Positions 26,139-35,100 of a stretch of DNA of 64,000 bases are shown in pieces. The DNA is from Pseudovibrio sp. Alg231-02 (lineage in GTDB: Bacteria; Pseudomonadota; Alphaproteobacteria; Rhizobiales; Stappiaceae). The translations under genes and the position numbers were made by a program. Below the pieces are notes generated by a model. The model did not search any database, had not been told where the DNA came from, and saw only the letters and a list, made by a program, of their open reading frames with translations. Every line of letters starts with the position of its first letter. Position 1 is the stretch's first letter. The stretch covers positions 124,001 to 188,000 of the forward strand of contig NZ_FREX01000005.1 of NCBI RefSeq assembly GCF_900143565.1, given 5' to 3'.

Positions 26139-27074
26139 TTAAAACGCCCATTTGAAGTCTGTGAGCCATTCACTCTCACTCCAAAGACGACGAGCAACCT
26201 CTGGGTTCAGCGCATGGCTAGCGATCTGCGCTTTTCCAACCGGTCCAACAGTCTCCATGCGCTTTGTTGGGCCATAGTAGCCATTCGGCTCAACTTCCAC
26301 TCCAGCCGCAGCAAGCACCGTTGGCAGCGCACCTCGCTCAGCAGACTGCGCGAACATGCTATTCATCCACTTATACGCCATGTTCATCCAACCTGTCGGA
26401 CCTGTACTCTGCAAATTAGTGGCTGAATAACCTGGATGCCCCATAGCTACAAACGAAGCACTCCCCGCATCCGACAAACGTCGCTGAAGCTCCAGCCCAA
26501 ACATCAAAGTGGCCAGCTTACTTTGCGAGTAGGCTTTCATAGGCGCATAATTTTCACGCATCATCAGGTCGTTAAAGTTGATCTTCCCCATTTTGTGCAC
26601 AAGGCTGGCAACCACAACAAATCTACCCTTTGCAGCTTCAACATTAGGTTTGAGCAAGCCTGACCATAGAAAGTGCCCCAGATGATTGGTCGCAAACTGC
26701 AACTCATACCCATCAACACTCTTCAACTCCGGTGTCTGCATTATGCCAGCGTTATTGATGAGAGCATCAATCTTGGTGTATCGTGAAGCGACGATTTCCG
26801 CTGCATGGCGAACAGACGAGAGATCGCTTAAGTCGAGCTGGACCAGATCTACTCTTCCTTTCGCCTGAGTTCGCAACGCTTGCTGGGCAGCTGAACCTTT
26901 TTCAGCATTCCGGCAGGCAATAACAACATCACCACCCGCTTTCGCAAGCATCCTTGCCGCTTCAAGCCCAATACCGGAGTTACCGCCTGTTATGATATAA
27001 GTTTTACCCTCAAGAGAAGGCAGTTTATCCGCAGTCCAGTTGGATACTGCGCTGCTCTTGTTCACTGTGCTCAT
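26139..27074 (-). CDS. short-chain dehydrogenase/reductase (retinol dehydrogenase-like)
   Basis: A 311-residue SDR oxidoreductase. Cofactor motif TGGNSGIG near residue 28, NNAG at about 103, and the catalytic Tyr-x-x-x-Lys as AYSQSK at about 180 with a preceding Ser (VVASLVHK). It resembles the RDH/WWOX-like NADP-dependent group. ATG 27074 has TTGGAGAA upstream and is preferred to 27125, which would overlap the operator region. It is divergent from a TetR gene and probably controlled by it. Confidence 0.88.
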   Translation of the reverse strand: MSTVNKSSAVSNWTADKLPSLEGKTYIITGGNSGIGLEAARMLAKAGGDVVIACRNAEKGSAAQQALRTQAKGRVDLVQLDLSDLSSVRHAAEIVASRYTKIDALINNAGIMQTPELKSVDGYELQFATNHLGHFLWSGLLKPNVEAAKGRFVVVASLVHKMGKINFNDLMMRENYAPMKAYSQSKLATLMFGLELQRRLSDAGSASFVAMGHPGYSATNLQSTGPTGWMNMAYKWMNSMFAQSAERGALPTVLAAAGVEVEPNGYYGPTKRMETVGPVGKAQIASHALNPEVARRLWSESEWLTDFKWAF

Positions 27075-27117
27075 TAAATTCTCCAATGCGCGGCACCTGT
27101 TCGTGCCGCATAATAAA

Positions 27118-27145
27118 GTTGACAATAATTACTAAAATTGTCAAC
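27118..27145. promoter_or_regulatory. TetR-type operator between divergent SDR and tetR genes
   Basis: GTTGACAAT (27118-27126) and ATTGTCAAC (27137-27145) are perfect 9-bp arms around a 10-bp A+T-rich centre. They lie 9 bases before the TetR start and 43 before the SDR start. Position and symmetry are typical of an autoregulating TetR that also controls its divergent neighbour. Confidence 0.75.
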
Positions 27146-27154
27146 TGGGTAAAC

Positions 27155-27694
27155 ATGAAAACAAACTTTGATAAAAAGAAGGCATTGGGCGTTTTTGCTC
27201 AATATGGCTTCCGAAAGACCTCAGTCGGTGACGTAGCAAGCGCGGTCGGCCTCTCACGCCAATCGCTCTACAAAAAGTTTGGAAGTAAGGAAGAGTTGTT
27301 CCAGACCATAATCGAGGAGTATTCTGAAGAGGTTGGGCTCCAGGCACTGGACATTCTTGAAGAAAAGACCAATGACTCCAAATCTCGCATCCTACGCGCT
27401 TTGGACACGATCATAGGTCAGCATGTCGATCTGATGAGAAACTCTGTCCATGGCGCTGAACTGGTTCAGATGGGTGAGCAAGTCATGTCTGCTGTTGGTA
27501 AAGGCATCATGCCTCGGGTCATGCTCAAAATTGCGGATGTGATCCTGGAGACGCATGAGAACCGAAGCAAAGAGCAGGCAGAAGACGACGCCTTCATCCT
27601 CTACACCCTCGCCAAGGGGCTCTCTCTTACGGTCTCAAACTACGCAGAATATAAATCAGGCATCACCAGAGCTGTAAACCGCCTACTGGACTAA
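27155..27694 (+). CDS. TetR/AcrR-family repressor
   Basis: A 179-residue regulator from ATG 27155; the earlier in-frame start at 27086 would include the operator. The N-terminal helix-turn-helix (VGDVASAVGLSRQSLYKKFGSKEELF, about 23-48) is standard TetR. The C-terminal ligand domain is unclassified. It likely represses the divergent SDR gene and itself through the inverted repeat immediately upstream. Inducer unknown. Confidence 0.88.
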   Translation: MKTNFDKKKALGVFAQYGFRKTSVGDVASAVGLSRQSLYKKFGSKEELFQTIIEEYSEEVGLQALDILEEKTNDSKSRILRALDTIIGQHVDLMRNSVHGAELVQMGEQVMSAVGKGIMPRVMLKIADVILETHENRSKEQAEDDAFILYTLAKGLSLTVSNYAEYKSGITRAVNRLLD

Positions 27695-27711
27695 GAATAG
27701 TCTTTGAAAGC

Positions 27712-28569
27712 TTAGTGATACTGCCCCCACAACTCCTCACGTAAGCTTTTAACAGCATCCTGAGCATTCTCCAGCAACGGATAGATGCTCAGCACATGCT
27801 GAAACACTTCAAGTGCCTTATCGTTCTTTCCAGTTTTTCGAAGGATCATGGCAAAACCTGAGAGCGCAGGATAATGGCGCGGCTCGATCCGAAGCACTTG
27901 CTCAATGTCAGCAAGTGAACGCCCCAGATCCTCTTTCAAGAAATATACGGTCGCTCGGCGGTTCCACCCTTCCACATACCCGGGATCTAAACGAACAACC
28001 GCATCCAGCAAATCAAGCGCTAAACCGTATTCTTTCCCCTCAATGGCTTTAGCAGAACGCATCATAAGCAGATCAAGCGTATGACTCCCAGACTGCATGA
28101 ACAGGCTGTGTATGCGCCGTGAGATTGATTGCGCATTACCCAATGTATCCGCATCCCTCAGCTCAAGGAACAAGGCATCCAGAAGCTGCCCGCGTGTGTA
28201 GTGAGCGGGTACACCATGCCCGGGTGCAGACCGCCCTATCTGAGCAGGACCTCCGGCAGGACCATTAAGAGCAGCCTCAGGGCCGGTATTGAGCTTAGAA
28301 TGCCCCTTTGGCAGTCCACGAGTGACCTGAACCTCTACGGGACCCACAACAGCCACAACACGCTCAGAAGCACCTAAACGCTCCACTCCCACCACAAGCA
28401 GCAGGAAACACGCAAACGCAACAGCACCACAAGCGCCAACGCAACGCCTCAACCTGTCAGATTGTCGTGAAAAAGAGCCCCCTACCGAGAAACCGGAGAG
28501 CTGAAGTTGTGGAAACGTCGATGCCCCTGTGACGGAGCTGTTTGGGCGAGCAAACAAAAAAAACCGCAT
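27712..28569 (-). CDS. TPR-repeat membrane-anchored protein; start uncertain
   Basis: Up to 285 residues. A transmembrane segment (AVAFACFLLLVVGV, about 48-61) is followed by a Gly/Pro-rich linker and three C-terminal TPR units (about 165-275, for example YGLALDLLDAVVRLDPGY and LGRSLADIEQVLRIEPRH). The only upstream ATG (28569) lies inside the rpmJ terminator hairpin and its T run would encode Phe-Phe-Leu-Phe. A non-ATG start nearer the transmembrane segment is therefore plausible. Similar small TPR proteins occur across Hyphomicrobiales. Function unknown. Confidence 0.75.
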   Translation of the reverse strand: MRFFLFARPNSSVTGASTFPQLQLSGFSVGGSFSRQSDRLRRCVGACGAVAFACFLLLVVGVERLGASERVVAVVGPVEVQVTRGLPKGHSKLNTGPEAALNGPAGGPAQIGRSAPGHGVPAHYTRGQLLDALFLELRDADTLGNAQSISRRIHSLFMQSGSHTLDLLMMRSAKAIEGKEYGLALDLLDAVVRLDPGYVEGWNRRATVYFLKEDLGRSLADIEQVLRIEPRHYPALSGFAMILRKTGKNDKALEVFQHVLSIYPLLENAQDAVKSLREELWGQYH

Positions 28570-28598
28570 GGCAAAAGCATCTCACTTTTGCCATGCGG
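28556..28598 (-). terminator. intrinsic terminator of rpmJ
   Basis: Perfect 14-bp arms CCGCATGGCAAAAG (28598-28585 on the minus strand) and CTTTTGCCATGCGG (28577-28564) around a 7-base loop, followed by eight T residues. It overlaps the first ATG of the next gene. Confidence 0.92.
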
Positions 28599-28659
28599 CT
28601 CGCAACTCTTAGAACCAAGGGTTTTTCGCGCTGTTTTAGTTTAAATCAGCGCAGAAAAC

Positions 28660-28785
28660 TTAACCCTGACGTGCTTTAAAGCGTGGGTTCTTTTTGTTGA
28701 TGATGTAAACACGACCCTTGCGGCGTACCATCTGGTTATCACGATGGCGGCCCATGAGTGCCTTAAGAGAATTCTTAATCTTCAT
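28660..28785 (-). CDS. rpmJ: 50S ribosomal protein L36, zinc-free form
   Basis: A 41-residue protein beginning [18 protein letters not shown] and ending NPRFKARQG, the standard alphaproteobacterial L36. It has none of the CxxC/CxxxxH zinc-ligand residues, so it is the C-minus form. ATG 28785 has GGTAGGATA upstream; the longer frame to 28869 is spurious. A perfect terminator follows. Confidence 0.95.
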   Translation of the reverse strand: MKIKNSLKALMGRHRDNQMVRRKGRVYIINKKNPRFKARQG

Positions 28786-28845
28786 TATCCTACCCCCGGT
28801 TAGGGTCAATTTTATAGGGATCCTGAAGTACCACGATCCGCCAGT

Positions 28846-28867
28846 GAAAAGAGGCGCTAAGCGCCTC
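28846..28867 (-). terminator. intrinsic terminator downstream of tRNA-Val
   Basis: GAGGCGC (28867-28861) and GCGCCTC (28857-28851) form a 7-bp stem, followed by TTTTC on the minus strand. It lies 110 bases after the tRNA and before rpmJ. Confidence 0.65.
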
Positions 28868-28976
28868 ATTAGTACAACCTCTGATCTCGCCGCGCTGCAT
28901 TCTTACGAAGCGGCGCAGGACCAAGACCGAGGTCCGCTCCGCCGGATATACATCAAGGATGTTAACCGACGAAAAA

Positions 28977-29051
<75 letters not shown>

Positions 29052-29184
29052 GAAACTTTCAAAGAAGCTCGTCCGTCAGCGCTTAAACGCTGCGGTGGAG
29101 AGGCGTATAAGAGGAATTTTGAGAACGTGCAAGTCCAAAAATGGAAATTTGCTATCTCTTTCCACATTCACCCCTCAAAACTAA

Positions 29185-29541
29185 CTAAACAAGCATTTTT
29201 TCCACTTCGCGTACCAAATCTTTTAAGTGAAAAGGCTTGGAAAGAACCTTTGCATCCTGAGGTGCCTTGGAATCAGGATTAAGCGCAACAGCAGCAAATC
29301 CTGTGATGAACATAACCTTCAGGTCCGGATCAAGTTGAGTAGCTTTACGAGCCAACTCAATACCATCCATCTCTGGCATCACAATGTCAGTTAGCAATAG
29401 GGCAAAGGGCTCTTCGCAAATACGTTCGTATGCGCTCTTTCCATTATCAAAGGAAACAACAGTGTGCCCAGCCTTCTCAAGTGCCTTGGACAAGAACTGG
29501 CGCATGTCATTATCGTCTTCCGCGAGCAGAATTCGAGACAT
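29185..29541 (-). CDS. cpdR: CpdR-type single-domain response regulator
   Basis: A 118-residue receiver-only protein. It has RILLAEDDNDMRQFL, the phospho-acceptor Asp52 in LLTDIVMPEMDG, and FITGFAAVALNP and KVLSKPFHLKDLV, which are the hallmark segments of Caulobacter CpdR. CpdR receives or loses phosphate through the CckA-ChpT relay and, when unphosphorylated, primes ClpXP for cell-cycle substrates such as CtrA and PdeA. The ATG at 29541 is preferred; a TTG three codons earlier is unlikely. Its location beside an N-formylglutamate amidohydrolase is conserved in alphaproteobacteria. Confidence 0.92.
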   Translation of the reverse strand: MSRILLAEDDNDMRQFLSKALEKAGHTVVSFDNGKSAYERICEEPFALLLTDIVMPEMDGIELARKATQLDPDLKVMFITGFAAVALNPDSKAPQDAKVLSKPFHLKDLVREVEKMLV

Positions 29542-29906
29542 GTTCGACAACCTTAAAACTCCAGGTGCAGCGACGGGGTTCTCTTTTCAGAGCACTCCCG
29601 TAAATAAATAGAATATGTCAGACGCACTCGCCCCTCGCAATCCGACAGATTCCGAATACTGTACGCTGTTAGGAACAGGAAACTACTCGGGAATACCTGT
29701 CAAAACAATAGGGACAAATGAAACAGGTTCACTTCTAAAGAGACTTCTGCGTCAACTGAGGGTCCAGCGCCACACCGCCCCCTCAAACTACGCAAAAACT
29801 CGCGCATCTCTTGCCTATTTCATAAGCAAACTTTCAAATGTCTAGCCCATACGCAGATCTCGTTCTATAGTAAGCGGGATTGCGGTGATTAAGGAATGTA
29901 GGCTCT
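29542..29906. other. divergent spacer cpdR / N-formylglutamate amidohydrolase
   Basis: Holds the two divergent promoters. A 76-codon frame at 29615-29845 (+) starts at ATG but has no ribosome-binding site or recognisable content. I see no clear palindrome or CtrA box (TTAA-N7-TTAA). Confidence 0.45.
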
Positions 29907-30842
29907 GTGACAGTTTTGGAAGATCATCAGATTAAGGCGATAGCGAACTACAGCAGTGCGCTTGACACCGGAGATCAGGTACCCGCATTTGAGGTACTCT
30001 CCCCAGATGAACATTCTGTCCCTTTTATTTTTAACAGCCCCCACTCCGGGCGCGCGTACCTTTCGTCGTTCCTTCAAGCCTCTCGGTTGGACACCACCCA
30101 GATCAGACAAAGCGAGGATGCATTTGTCGATCTTCTCATCAAGGATGTCGAGCAACTAGGTGCACCGGTTCTAAAAGCCAACTTCCCGCGTGCTTACCTT
30201 GATGTGAACAGAGAGGCCTATGAGCTCGATCCAAAGATGTTTGAAGGCAAGCTCCCCAAGCACATCAACTCGCGCTCTCTGCGTGTTGCAGGAGGCCTTG
30301 GAACCATCGCCCGCATTGTGGGTGAGCGTAGGGAGATCTACCACACGCGTATTCCGGCAGAAGAAGCGCTGGATCGCATTGAGCAAGTCTACAAGCCCTA
30401 CCACAACACCTTGCGTAGCCTTTTGAGCAACGTACAGGACAAGTTTGGCCTCGCAGTCCTGGTAGACTGCCATTCAATGCCATCCGCCAACTCAAACAAG
30501 AACCACGACCCTAAAGCCGACTTCGTCATTGGGGATAGGTTCGGGACTAGCTGTTCTGCCTGGCTTTCATCCTGTGCAGTCGGACTGTTGCAAAACATGG
30601 GCTATAACGTAGCTCTCAATCGCCCGTATGCTGGCGGCTACATCACAGAAAACTACGGCAAGCCAGAACGCGGTGTGCACGCGCTGCAGGTTGAGATCAA
30701 CCGAGCACTCTACATGGATGAGCACACCCACCAGCCACACTCAGGTTTCCATGACCTGCGCAAAGACCTGATGGAGTTCATTACTGCCTTGGTCGAGATG
30801 GTAACGGAAAGCTTTACCAGAGAAACTCTGGCTGCAGAATAA
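29907..30842 (+). CDS. N-formylglutamate amidohydrolase
   Basis: A 311-residue enzyme (PF05013) that hydrolyses N-formyl-L-glutamate, the last step of one histidine degradation route. Motifs: FNSPHSGRAY near residue 43, metal-binding VLVDCHSMPS at about 184, and the C-terminal HALQVEINRALYMDE with its Glu ligand. It begins at GTG with AAGGA 11 bases upstream. Other hut genes are absent here, so whether it serves histidine catabolism is unproven. Confidence 0.9.
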   Translation: MTVLEDHQIKAIANYSSALDTGDQVPAFEVLSPDEHSVPFIFNSPHSGRAYLSSFLQASRLDTTQIRQSEDAFVDLLIKDVEQLGAPVLKANFPRAYLDVNREAYELDPKMFEGKLPKHINSRSLRVAGGLGTIARIVGERREIYHTRIPAEEALDRIEQVYKPYHNTLRSLLSNVQDKFGLAVLVDCHSMPSANSNKNHDPKADFVIGDRFGTSCSAWLSSCAVGLLQNMGYNVALNRPYAGGYITENYGKPERGVHALQVEINRALYMDEHTHQPHSGFHDLRKDLMEFITALVEMVTESFTRETLAAE

Positions 30843-30865
30843 CCTGCAGCCCCAGTCCATACTGC

Positions 30866-31489
30866 CTAAAAACCAAGCCAGTAGTCGTAAAGCCTCTCAA
30901 TATCTGAGGAACACATAAGAGGCATGGCCCCTTTCAGGACTTCATCTGTCCAATCCCACCATTTCATCTCCAAAAGCATCTGAACCTGTTCTTCAGAAAA
31001 GCGGGAACGCACAACTGTTGCAGGATTACCGGCCACAACAGCATAGGCCGGTACATTCTTAGTCACGACTGCACGGCTGCCAATCAATGCGCCATTACCG
31101 ATCTGCACGCCCGGCATGATCATCGCTTCAGAACCAATCCAGACATCATTGCCGACACATGTTGAACCTGCAGGTTTGAAACCGTCGTGAGCTCCTTCAA
31201 AAGCAGGCTCATCAAAATAGTGAAATGGAAACGTTGTGGCCCATTCAGGACGGTGTCCCTGGTTACCGGCCATTATAAACGCTGCCCCTGAACCGATAGA
31301 GCAATACGCACCGATTATCAGCTTGTCTTGCGTCTCTTCATCTGAGCGTAGGTATCGGGCACACTCATCAAAGCTGTGGCCGTGATAATAACCAGAATAG
31401 TAGGAATGCTTTCCAACAATAATGTTGGGATTGGTCACCTGCTCCTGAAGCGGGATTCCCTTAAACGGACTCTCAAAAAAATTCGACAC
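30866..31489 (-). CDS. catB: CatB-type xenobiotic O-acetyltransferase
   Basis: A 207-residue left-handed beta-helix acetyltransferase. It begins (GTG 31489, AGGGGAG 7 bases upstream) [11 protein letters not shown], aligning with CatB MTNYFDSPFKG. It contains [38 protein letters not shown] and [18 protein letters not shown], with the catalytic His of the YYHGHSF segment. Family members acetylate chloramphenicol or streptogramins. Chromosomal copies without mobile flanks, as here, may have other physiological substrates. Confidence 0.9.
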   Translation of the reverse strand: MSNFFESPFKGIPLQEQVTNPNIIVGKHSYYSGYYHGHSFDECARYLRSDEETQDKLIIGAYCSIGSGAAFIMAGNQGHRPEWATTFPFHYFDEPAFEGAHDGFKPAGSTCVGNDVWIGSEAMIMPGVQIGNGALIGSRAVVTKNVPAYAVVAGNPATVVRSRFSEEQVQMLLEMKWWDWTDEVLKGAMPLMCSSDIERLYDYWLGF

Positions 31490-31543
31490 CTTGTTCTCCC
31501 CTTGCCTGCACCTCCCTACGACGGAGAACATTAACAACCAGAC

Positions 31544-31633
31544 AAAAAAAAGGCCGCTCTCATCTGGAGGCGGCCCTTAGTCTAGGGAGGAAACGCCCTT
31601 CGCGAAGGGCGGCGCAGACACTGAATGTCGCGC
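31544..31633 (-). ncRNA. suhB/MmgR (alpha-r8)-type small RNA
   Basis: On the minus strand, in order: a perfect hairpin CGCCCTTCG/CGAAGGGCG (31611-31594), an unpaired TTTCCTCCCT (31593-31584), and a GC-rich terminator hairpin (GGCCGC/GCGGCC, 31575-31552) with eight T residues (31551-31544). This is the layout of the suhB motif/MmgR family: hairpin, UUUCCUCCC anti-Shine-Dalgarno stretch, terminator. As in the original suhB motif, it lies upstream of, and opposite to, an inositol-monophosphatase-family gene. The 5' end is uncertain; a further dyad (31633-31612) may belong to it. Likely an Hfq-dependent trans-acting regulator (family knowledge). Confidence 0.75.
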
Positions 31634-31929
31634 TGCAATAAGACTCGCATCGCATCGCAAACACGTCAAGCATTCAGCTCCGTAATCGGGCTGTTCCTAT
31701 ACGAATTGGCCAGTTTGTATCCTTGAGACAACACCCTGATTTTTCAGGGATCATAGCCGTTGGTATGAGTTTCACACGATAGTTTAGCAGTAAGTCGTAG
31801 ACACCAACGCGTGGTTTCAACAAGAGCATTTGCAAACTAAAACCGGCCTCAGAGCCATAGACATTTGCACTTTTCTAAATCCTGACTATGGTGCGCATGC
31901 AATTGACTGCTCCTACCGGATAAATTGAT

Positions 31930-32721
31930 ATGACCTCTCCCAGTCCTGATTATGCTTTTCTTCACAAACTTGCTGACGCGGCGGATGCAAAAACCATGCA
32001 GCACTTCCGCAGTGGCTACGAGGTCGACAACAAGCTGGACGCAGGCTTTGATCCAGTCACTATTGCGGATCGTTCAGCAGAAGAAGCAATCCGCGCGGTT
32101 CTGGAAGCAGAGCGCCCGGATCACGGCATCATCGGCGAGGAATATGGCAAGGTCCGTGAAGAGGCCGAGAATGTCTGGGTTCTTGATCCAGTCGACGGCA
32201 CACGCTCTTTCATCTGCGGCACCCCGTTGTGGGGCACACTGATTGGCCTCAGAACCAACGGCAAAGCGTCTCAAGGCATCATGAGCCAGCCGTATAACAG
32301 CGAGCGCTTTTGGGGCGATTGCAACGAAGCTTTCATGACTGGCCCACTCGGCAAGCGTGTTCTGAAAACCCGCAGCTGCGCATCCTTGTCAGAGGCAATC
32401 ATCACCACGACCGAGCCAGCCTTGTTCAATGAAGCCGAGCGCCCGGTATGGGATTCTATCTGCACAGAAGCTCGCCTCACCCGCTACAGCACAGATTGTT
32501 ACGGCTACGCCATGGTGGCAGCAGCAGGCTTTGATGCAGTCATTGAGACCGGCATGAACACCTACGACATCCTTGCCCTCATCCCAATCATCGAAGGCGC
32601 TGGTGGTTTCGTCACTAACTGGACCGGAGGCAATGCAGCAGACGGCGGACAGGTGCTTGCCACAGGCGACAAGCGCCTCCACGATGAGCTACTCACCAAG
32701 CTGGCAAAAGCAGCTGTTTAG
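31930..32721 (+). CDS. hisN: inositol-monophosphatase-family histidinol-phosphatase
   Basis: A 263-residue Mg-dependent phosphatase. Motif A is GEEYG (about 70) with WVLDPVDGTRSFI (about 83-95); motif B is YDILALIPIIEGAGG (about 216). The RSFI and CGTPLWGTLIG segments match the HisN histidinol-phosphatase subgroup more than true SuhB. It would remove phosphate from histidinol-phosphate in histidine synthesis. The ribosome-binding site is weak. The 3' end overlaps the convergent hydrolase by 4 bases. Confidence 0.85.
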   Translation: MTSPSPDYAFLHKLADAADAKTMQHFRSGYEVDNKLDAGFDPVTIADRSAEEAIRAVLEAERPDHGIIGEEYGKVREEAENVWVLDPVDGTRSFICGTPLWGTLIGLRTNGKASQGIMSQPYNSERFWGDCNEAFMTGPLGKRVLKTRSCASLSEAIITTTEPALFNEAERPVWDSICTEARLTRYSTDCYGYAMVAAAGFDAVIETGMNTYDILALIPIIEGAGGFVTNWTGGNAADGGQVLATGDKRLHDELLTKLAKAAV

Positions 32722-33659
32722 TCCGCGCTTCCCGGAATAAACGCATCAAATGCAGCCCAGAATTGCTCACGATAAGGATCTCGCTCCATAAGAATCTCAT
32801 GGCGAGATCCTCGAATTTCCAGAAAACTCATACCTGGGCAAGAGCGGCAGACTTCCTCTGCATCGTCAGTCGAGACGATCTGATCCTTTCCCGCGCCGAT
32901 GACTAAGGATGGCACGCCGAACTCAATCTGGAATTCAGGCTCTCTGAAGCGCTCTGTCGCCAATCCCATAGCACGGAACCAGCTCACCGTCGGAGAACCC
33001 AGCCCCAATTGAGGCGCTTCTTCAAGAATAGCATTCATGCGCTTGAAGCGATCCGGGTCAGACGTGAGCGTATTGCCGTCATAGTCGACAAGGATCTTGT
33101 CATTGCCGCCGGGAACAAAAGCGTTCCCCATGCCAACCCAGACAAGCGTCTTTGCAAGCGCACCTGCCATCTTGACCATACGCCCCTTCATCGCAAGGCC
33201 GACGAGGGGAGCTGTTAGCACCGCGCGGTCAATCTTGGTCTTCAGCCGCCGGTTAGCATGCATAACCACAGCGCCACCGGTTGAGTGTGCCAGCAGGAAG
33301 TGCGGCCCAGGGCAATCAGAAAGCGAGACATTGTCCAAAACAGCATGTAGGTCCAAAGCGAACTCATCAAAGCTCTCAACGTGGCCGCGCCGCTCGTTCT
33401 TTAACAAACGCTCAGAACCACCCTGCCCGCGCAGATCAAAAGCCACCACATAGAACCCACGCGCTCGCAGTTCCTCAACAACCTCAAAGTATTTCTCAAT
33501 AAACTCAGTACGGCCTTGGACAACAGTCACGGTCCCCTTGAGCGGAGACCCGGTAGGAGCCCAGCGTGCCCAACGGATTTTCACGTTGTCTTCTGTCTGG
33601 ATAAAACCAGACTCAGTTCCCTCTGGAACCCGATTGAAATCCGTATTGACCAGTACCAT
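32718..33659 (-). CDS. lysophospholipase-like alpha/beta-hydrolase
   Basis: A 313-residue hydrolase of the PldB/monoacylglycerol-lipase group. DLRGQGGS at about 76, nucleophile elbow AHSTGG, Asp in AGKDQIVS and His in GSRHEILME. ATG 33659 has AGAGG upstream. No signal peptide, so probably cytoplasmic or membrane-associated. Substrate inferred as monoacyl lipids. Confidence 0.87.
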   Translation of the reverse strand: MVLVNTDFNRVPEGTESGFIQTEDNVKIRWARWAPTGSPLKGTVTVVQGRTEFIEKYFEVVEELRARGFYVVAFDLRGQGGSERLLKNERRGHVESFDEFALDLHAVLDNVSLSDCPGPHFLLAHSTGGAVVMHANRRLKTKIDRAVLTAPLVGLAMKGRMVKMAGALAKTLVWVGMGNAFVPGGNDKILVDYDGNTLTSDPDRFKRMNAILEEAPQLGLGSPTVSWFRAMGLATERFREPEFQIEFGVPSLVIGAGKDQIVSTDDAEEVCRSCPGMSFLEIRGSRHEILMERDPYREQFWAAFDAFIPGSAD

Positions 33660-33776
33660 CAGCGCGTAACCTCTAGTTCTCTCACTCTCAATTTGATAGC
33701 CTTTCCAAGCAACAGGCCGCAACCGCAATTTCTGGAAGTTTTTTCCATCTCAGTACGCGGTAACAAGGATATTTAC

Positions 33777-34415
33777 ATGCAAGACACAGACCTAACATCT
33801 GTTTCCCACGAGATTACTAGCCTCGCTCAGCTTGAAGAACTCTATGGAAGCCCGAAGCAAATCTCGATCGATAAAGAAGTCGGTTATATTTCTCAGCACT
33901 ACAAAACCTTTATCGAAGCCTCCCCTTTCTTCGCACTCACAACTGTTTCTGAAGAAGGCACCGACTGCTCTCCACGTGGGGACCCTGCAGGCTTTGTAAA
34001 GGTCATTGATGAAAAAACCATCGAGTTTCCGGACCGTCGCGGCAACAACCGCATCGATAGTTTACGTAACATCGTTCAGGATCCACGCGTCTCTTTGCTG
34101 TTTATGATCCCTGGTGTCGGTGAAACCATCCGCATCAACGGAAAAGCCAAAATCTCTACAGATCCTGTCCGGCTAGAAGCTCATAAGATAGAAGGTAAAC
34201 TGCCGAAATCTATCATGGTCGTCACAGTCGAAACCATCTACTACCAGTGCCAGAAAGCCATCTACCGTTCAGGCCTATGGACAGAAGATGCAAAGGTAGA
34301 CCGCAAAACAGTTCCAACTGCCGGACAAATGGCACAAGCACTGTCAAAAGTGGAGTTTGACGGCGACGCCTATGACAAGGCTTATCCGGGGCGCATTAAA
34401 GAAACAGCATACTAG
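33777..34415 (+). CDS. pyridoxamine 5'-phosphate oxidase-fold flavoprotein
   Basis: A 212-residue member of the split-barrel FMN-binding family (the MSMEG_1061-like subgroup). Core segments are ASPFFALTTVSEEGTDCSPRGDPAGFVKV, RRGNNRIDSLRNIVQDPRV and LFMIPGVGETIRINGKA. The ATG has AAGGATATTTAC upstream; a longer open frame from 33516 reads through the antisense hydrolase and is not real. Reaction unknown; not the PdxH enzyme itself. Confidence 0.85.
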   Translation: MQDTDLTSVSHEITSLAQLEELYGSPKQISIDKEVGYISQHYKTFIEASPFFALTTVSEEGTDCSPRGDPAGFVKVIDEKTIEFPDRRGNNRIDSLRNIVQDPRVSLLFMIPGVGETIRINGKAKISTDPVRLEAHKIEGKLPKSIMVVTVETIYYQCQKAIYRSGLWTEDAKVDRKTVPTAGQMAQALSKVEFDGDAYDKAYPGRIKETAY

Positions 34416-34431
34416 AGCCCAAACACCGAAA

Positions 34432-34460
34432 GACCTGCCTTGATCGCAAGAAGGCAGGTC
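34432..34460. terminator. hairpin between convergent genes
   Basis: GACCTGCCTT (34432-34441) and AAGGCAGGTC (34451-34460) pair perfectly. No T run follows on either strand, so termination is only inferred from position. Confidence 0.45.
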
Positions 34461-34496
34461 AGACGGATAAACAGATTAAGATCTCGGGAATGCTTC

Positions 34497-34865
34497 TTAG
34501 TACCCCAGATAACGGTACTTGATGATCCAGCCGCTATAGGCATCAACAACCAGACGCGCCCGGTGCTGCCCCTGCCAGCTGGCTTTTACAATATACACGT
34601 CGCCCTTACGCTTTACTTTTTTGAAGTTGCGATAACCCCAGGCCCGTAGACGGCGTTTCACCTGCTTCTTGTTCAATGCATGGTGTTGCCCATGTTCCCA
34701 ATGACGGTTCTTCTTATAGTGAGCCTGCGTGACCTGAACGCTTACGTTTGGTCCATCGTAGGTGAATTGAGCGCCTGCATTTGCCGGAGCCGCCGCACCA
34801 GAAACTCCCAGAGCAACAACAGCTGCAGCGGCCAGTCCGGTTACTTTTTTCTTCAAAGCATTCAT
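34497..34865 (-). CDS. small secreted basic PepSY-like protein
   Basis: A 122-residue exported protein from ATG 34865 (AAGGAGAGAACAG upstream). Signal peptide 1-30 (cleavage near ANAGA). A His/Lys-rich middle is followed by a PepSY-like unit: VKRRLRAWGYRNFKKVKRKGD, VYIVKASWQGQ, RLVVDAYSGWIIK. PepSY domains often inhibit peptidases or sense signals in the periplasm; no partner gene is adjacent. Confidence 0.75.
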   Translation of the reverse strand: MNALKKKVTGLAAAAVVALGVSGAAAPANAGAQFTYDGPNVSVQVTQAHYKKNRHWEHGQHHALNKKQVKRRLRAWGYRNFKKVKRKGDVYIVKASWQGQHRARLVVDAYSGWIIKYRYLGY

Positions 34866-35100
34866 CTGTTCTCTCCTTGTCGGCAATAGGGTTTGCCTGA
34901 ATACAAGGAGAACGTAACAAGGCGCGGATGTACGGGATCAGAAGCACCTGTTCAGGTTCTGTTAATCTGAAAATGAGGGTGCCATTCCAGCAAAAACACC
35001 TATTTTGAAAAAAACTCTTGAAACTTATTCGCCCCGTCCCCATCTCAAAATCACAGGCGCCACAGAGTGGGTCTGACACCGCTTAGAACCTTCGCCACGA

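Noticed and set aside
29615..29845. 76-codon frame between cpdR and the amidohydrolase
   Set aside because: No ribosome-binding site or known family; lies in the divergent promoter region.
30866..31489. CatB gene as part of a resistance island
   Set aside because: No integrase, transposase, attC site or compositional break flanks it; it looks chromosomal.
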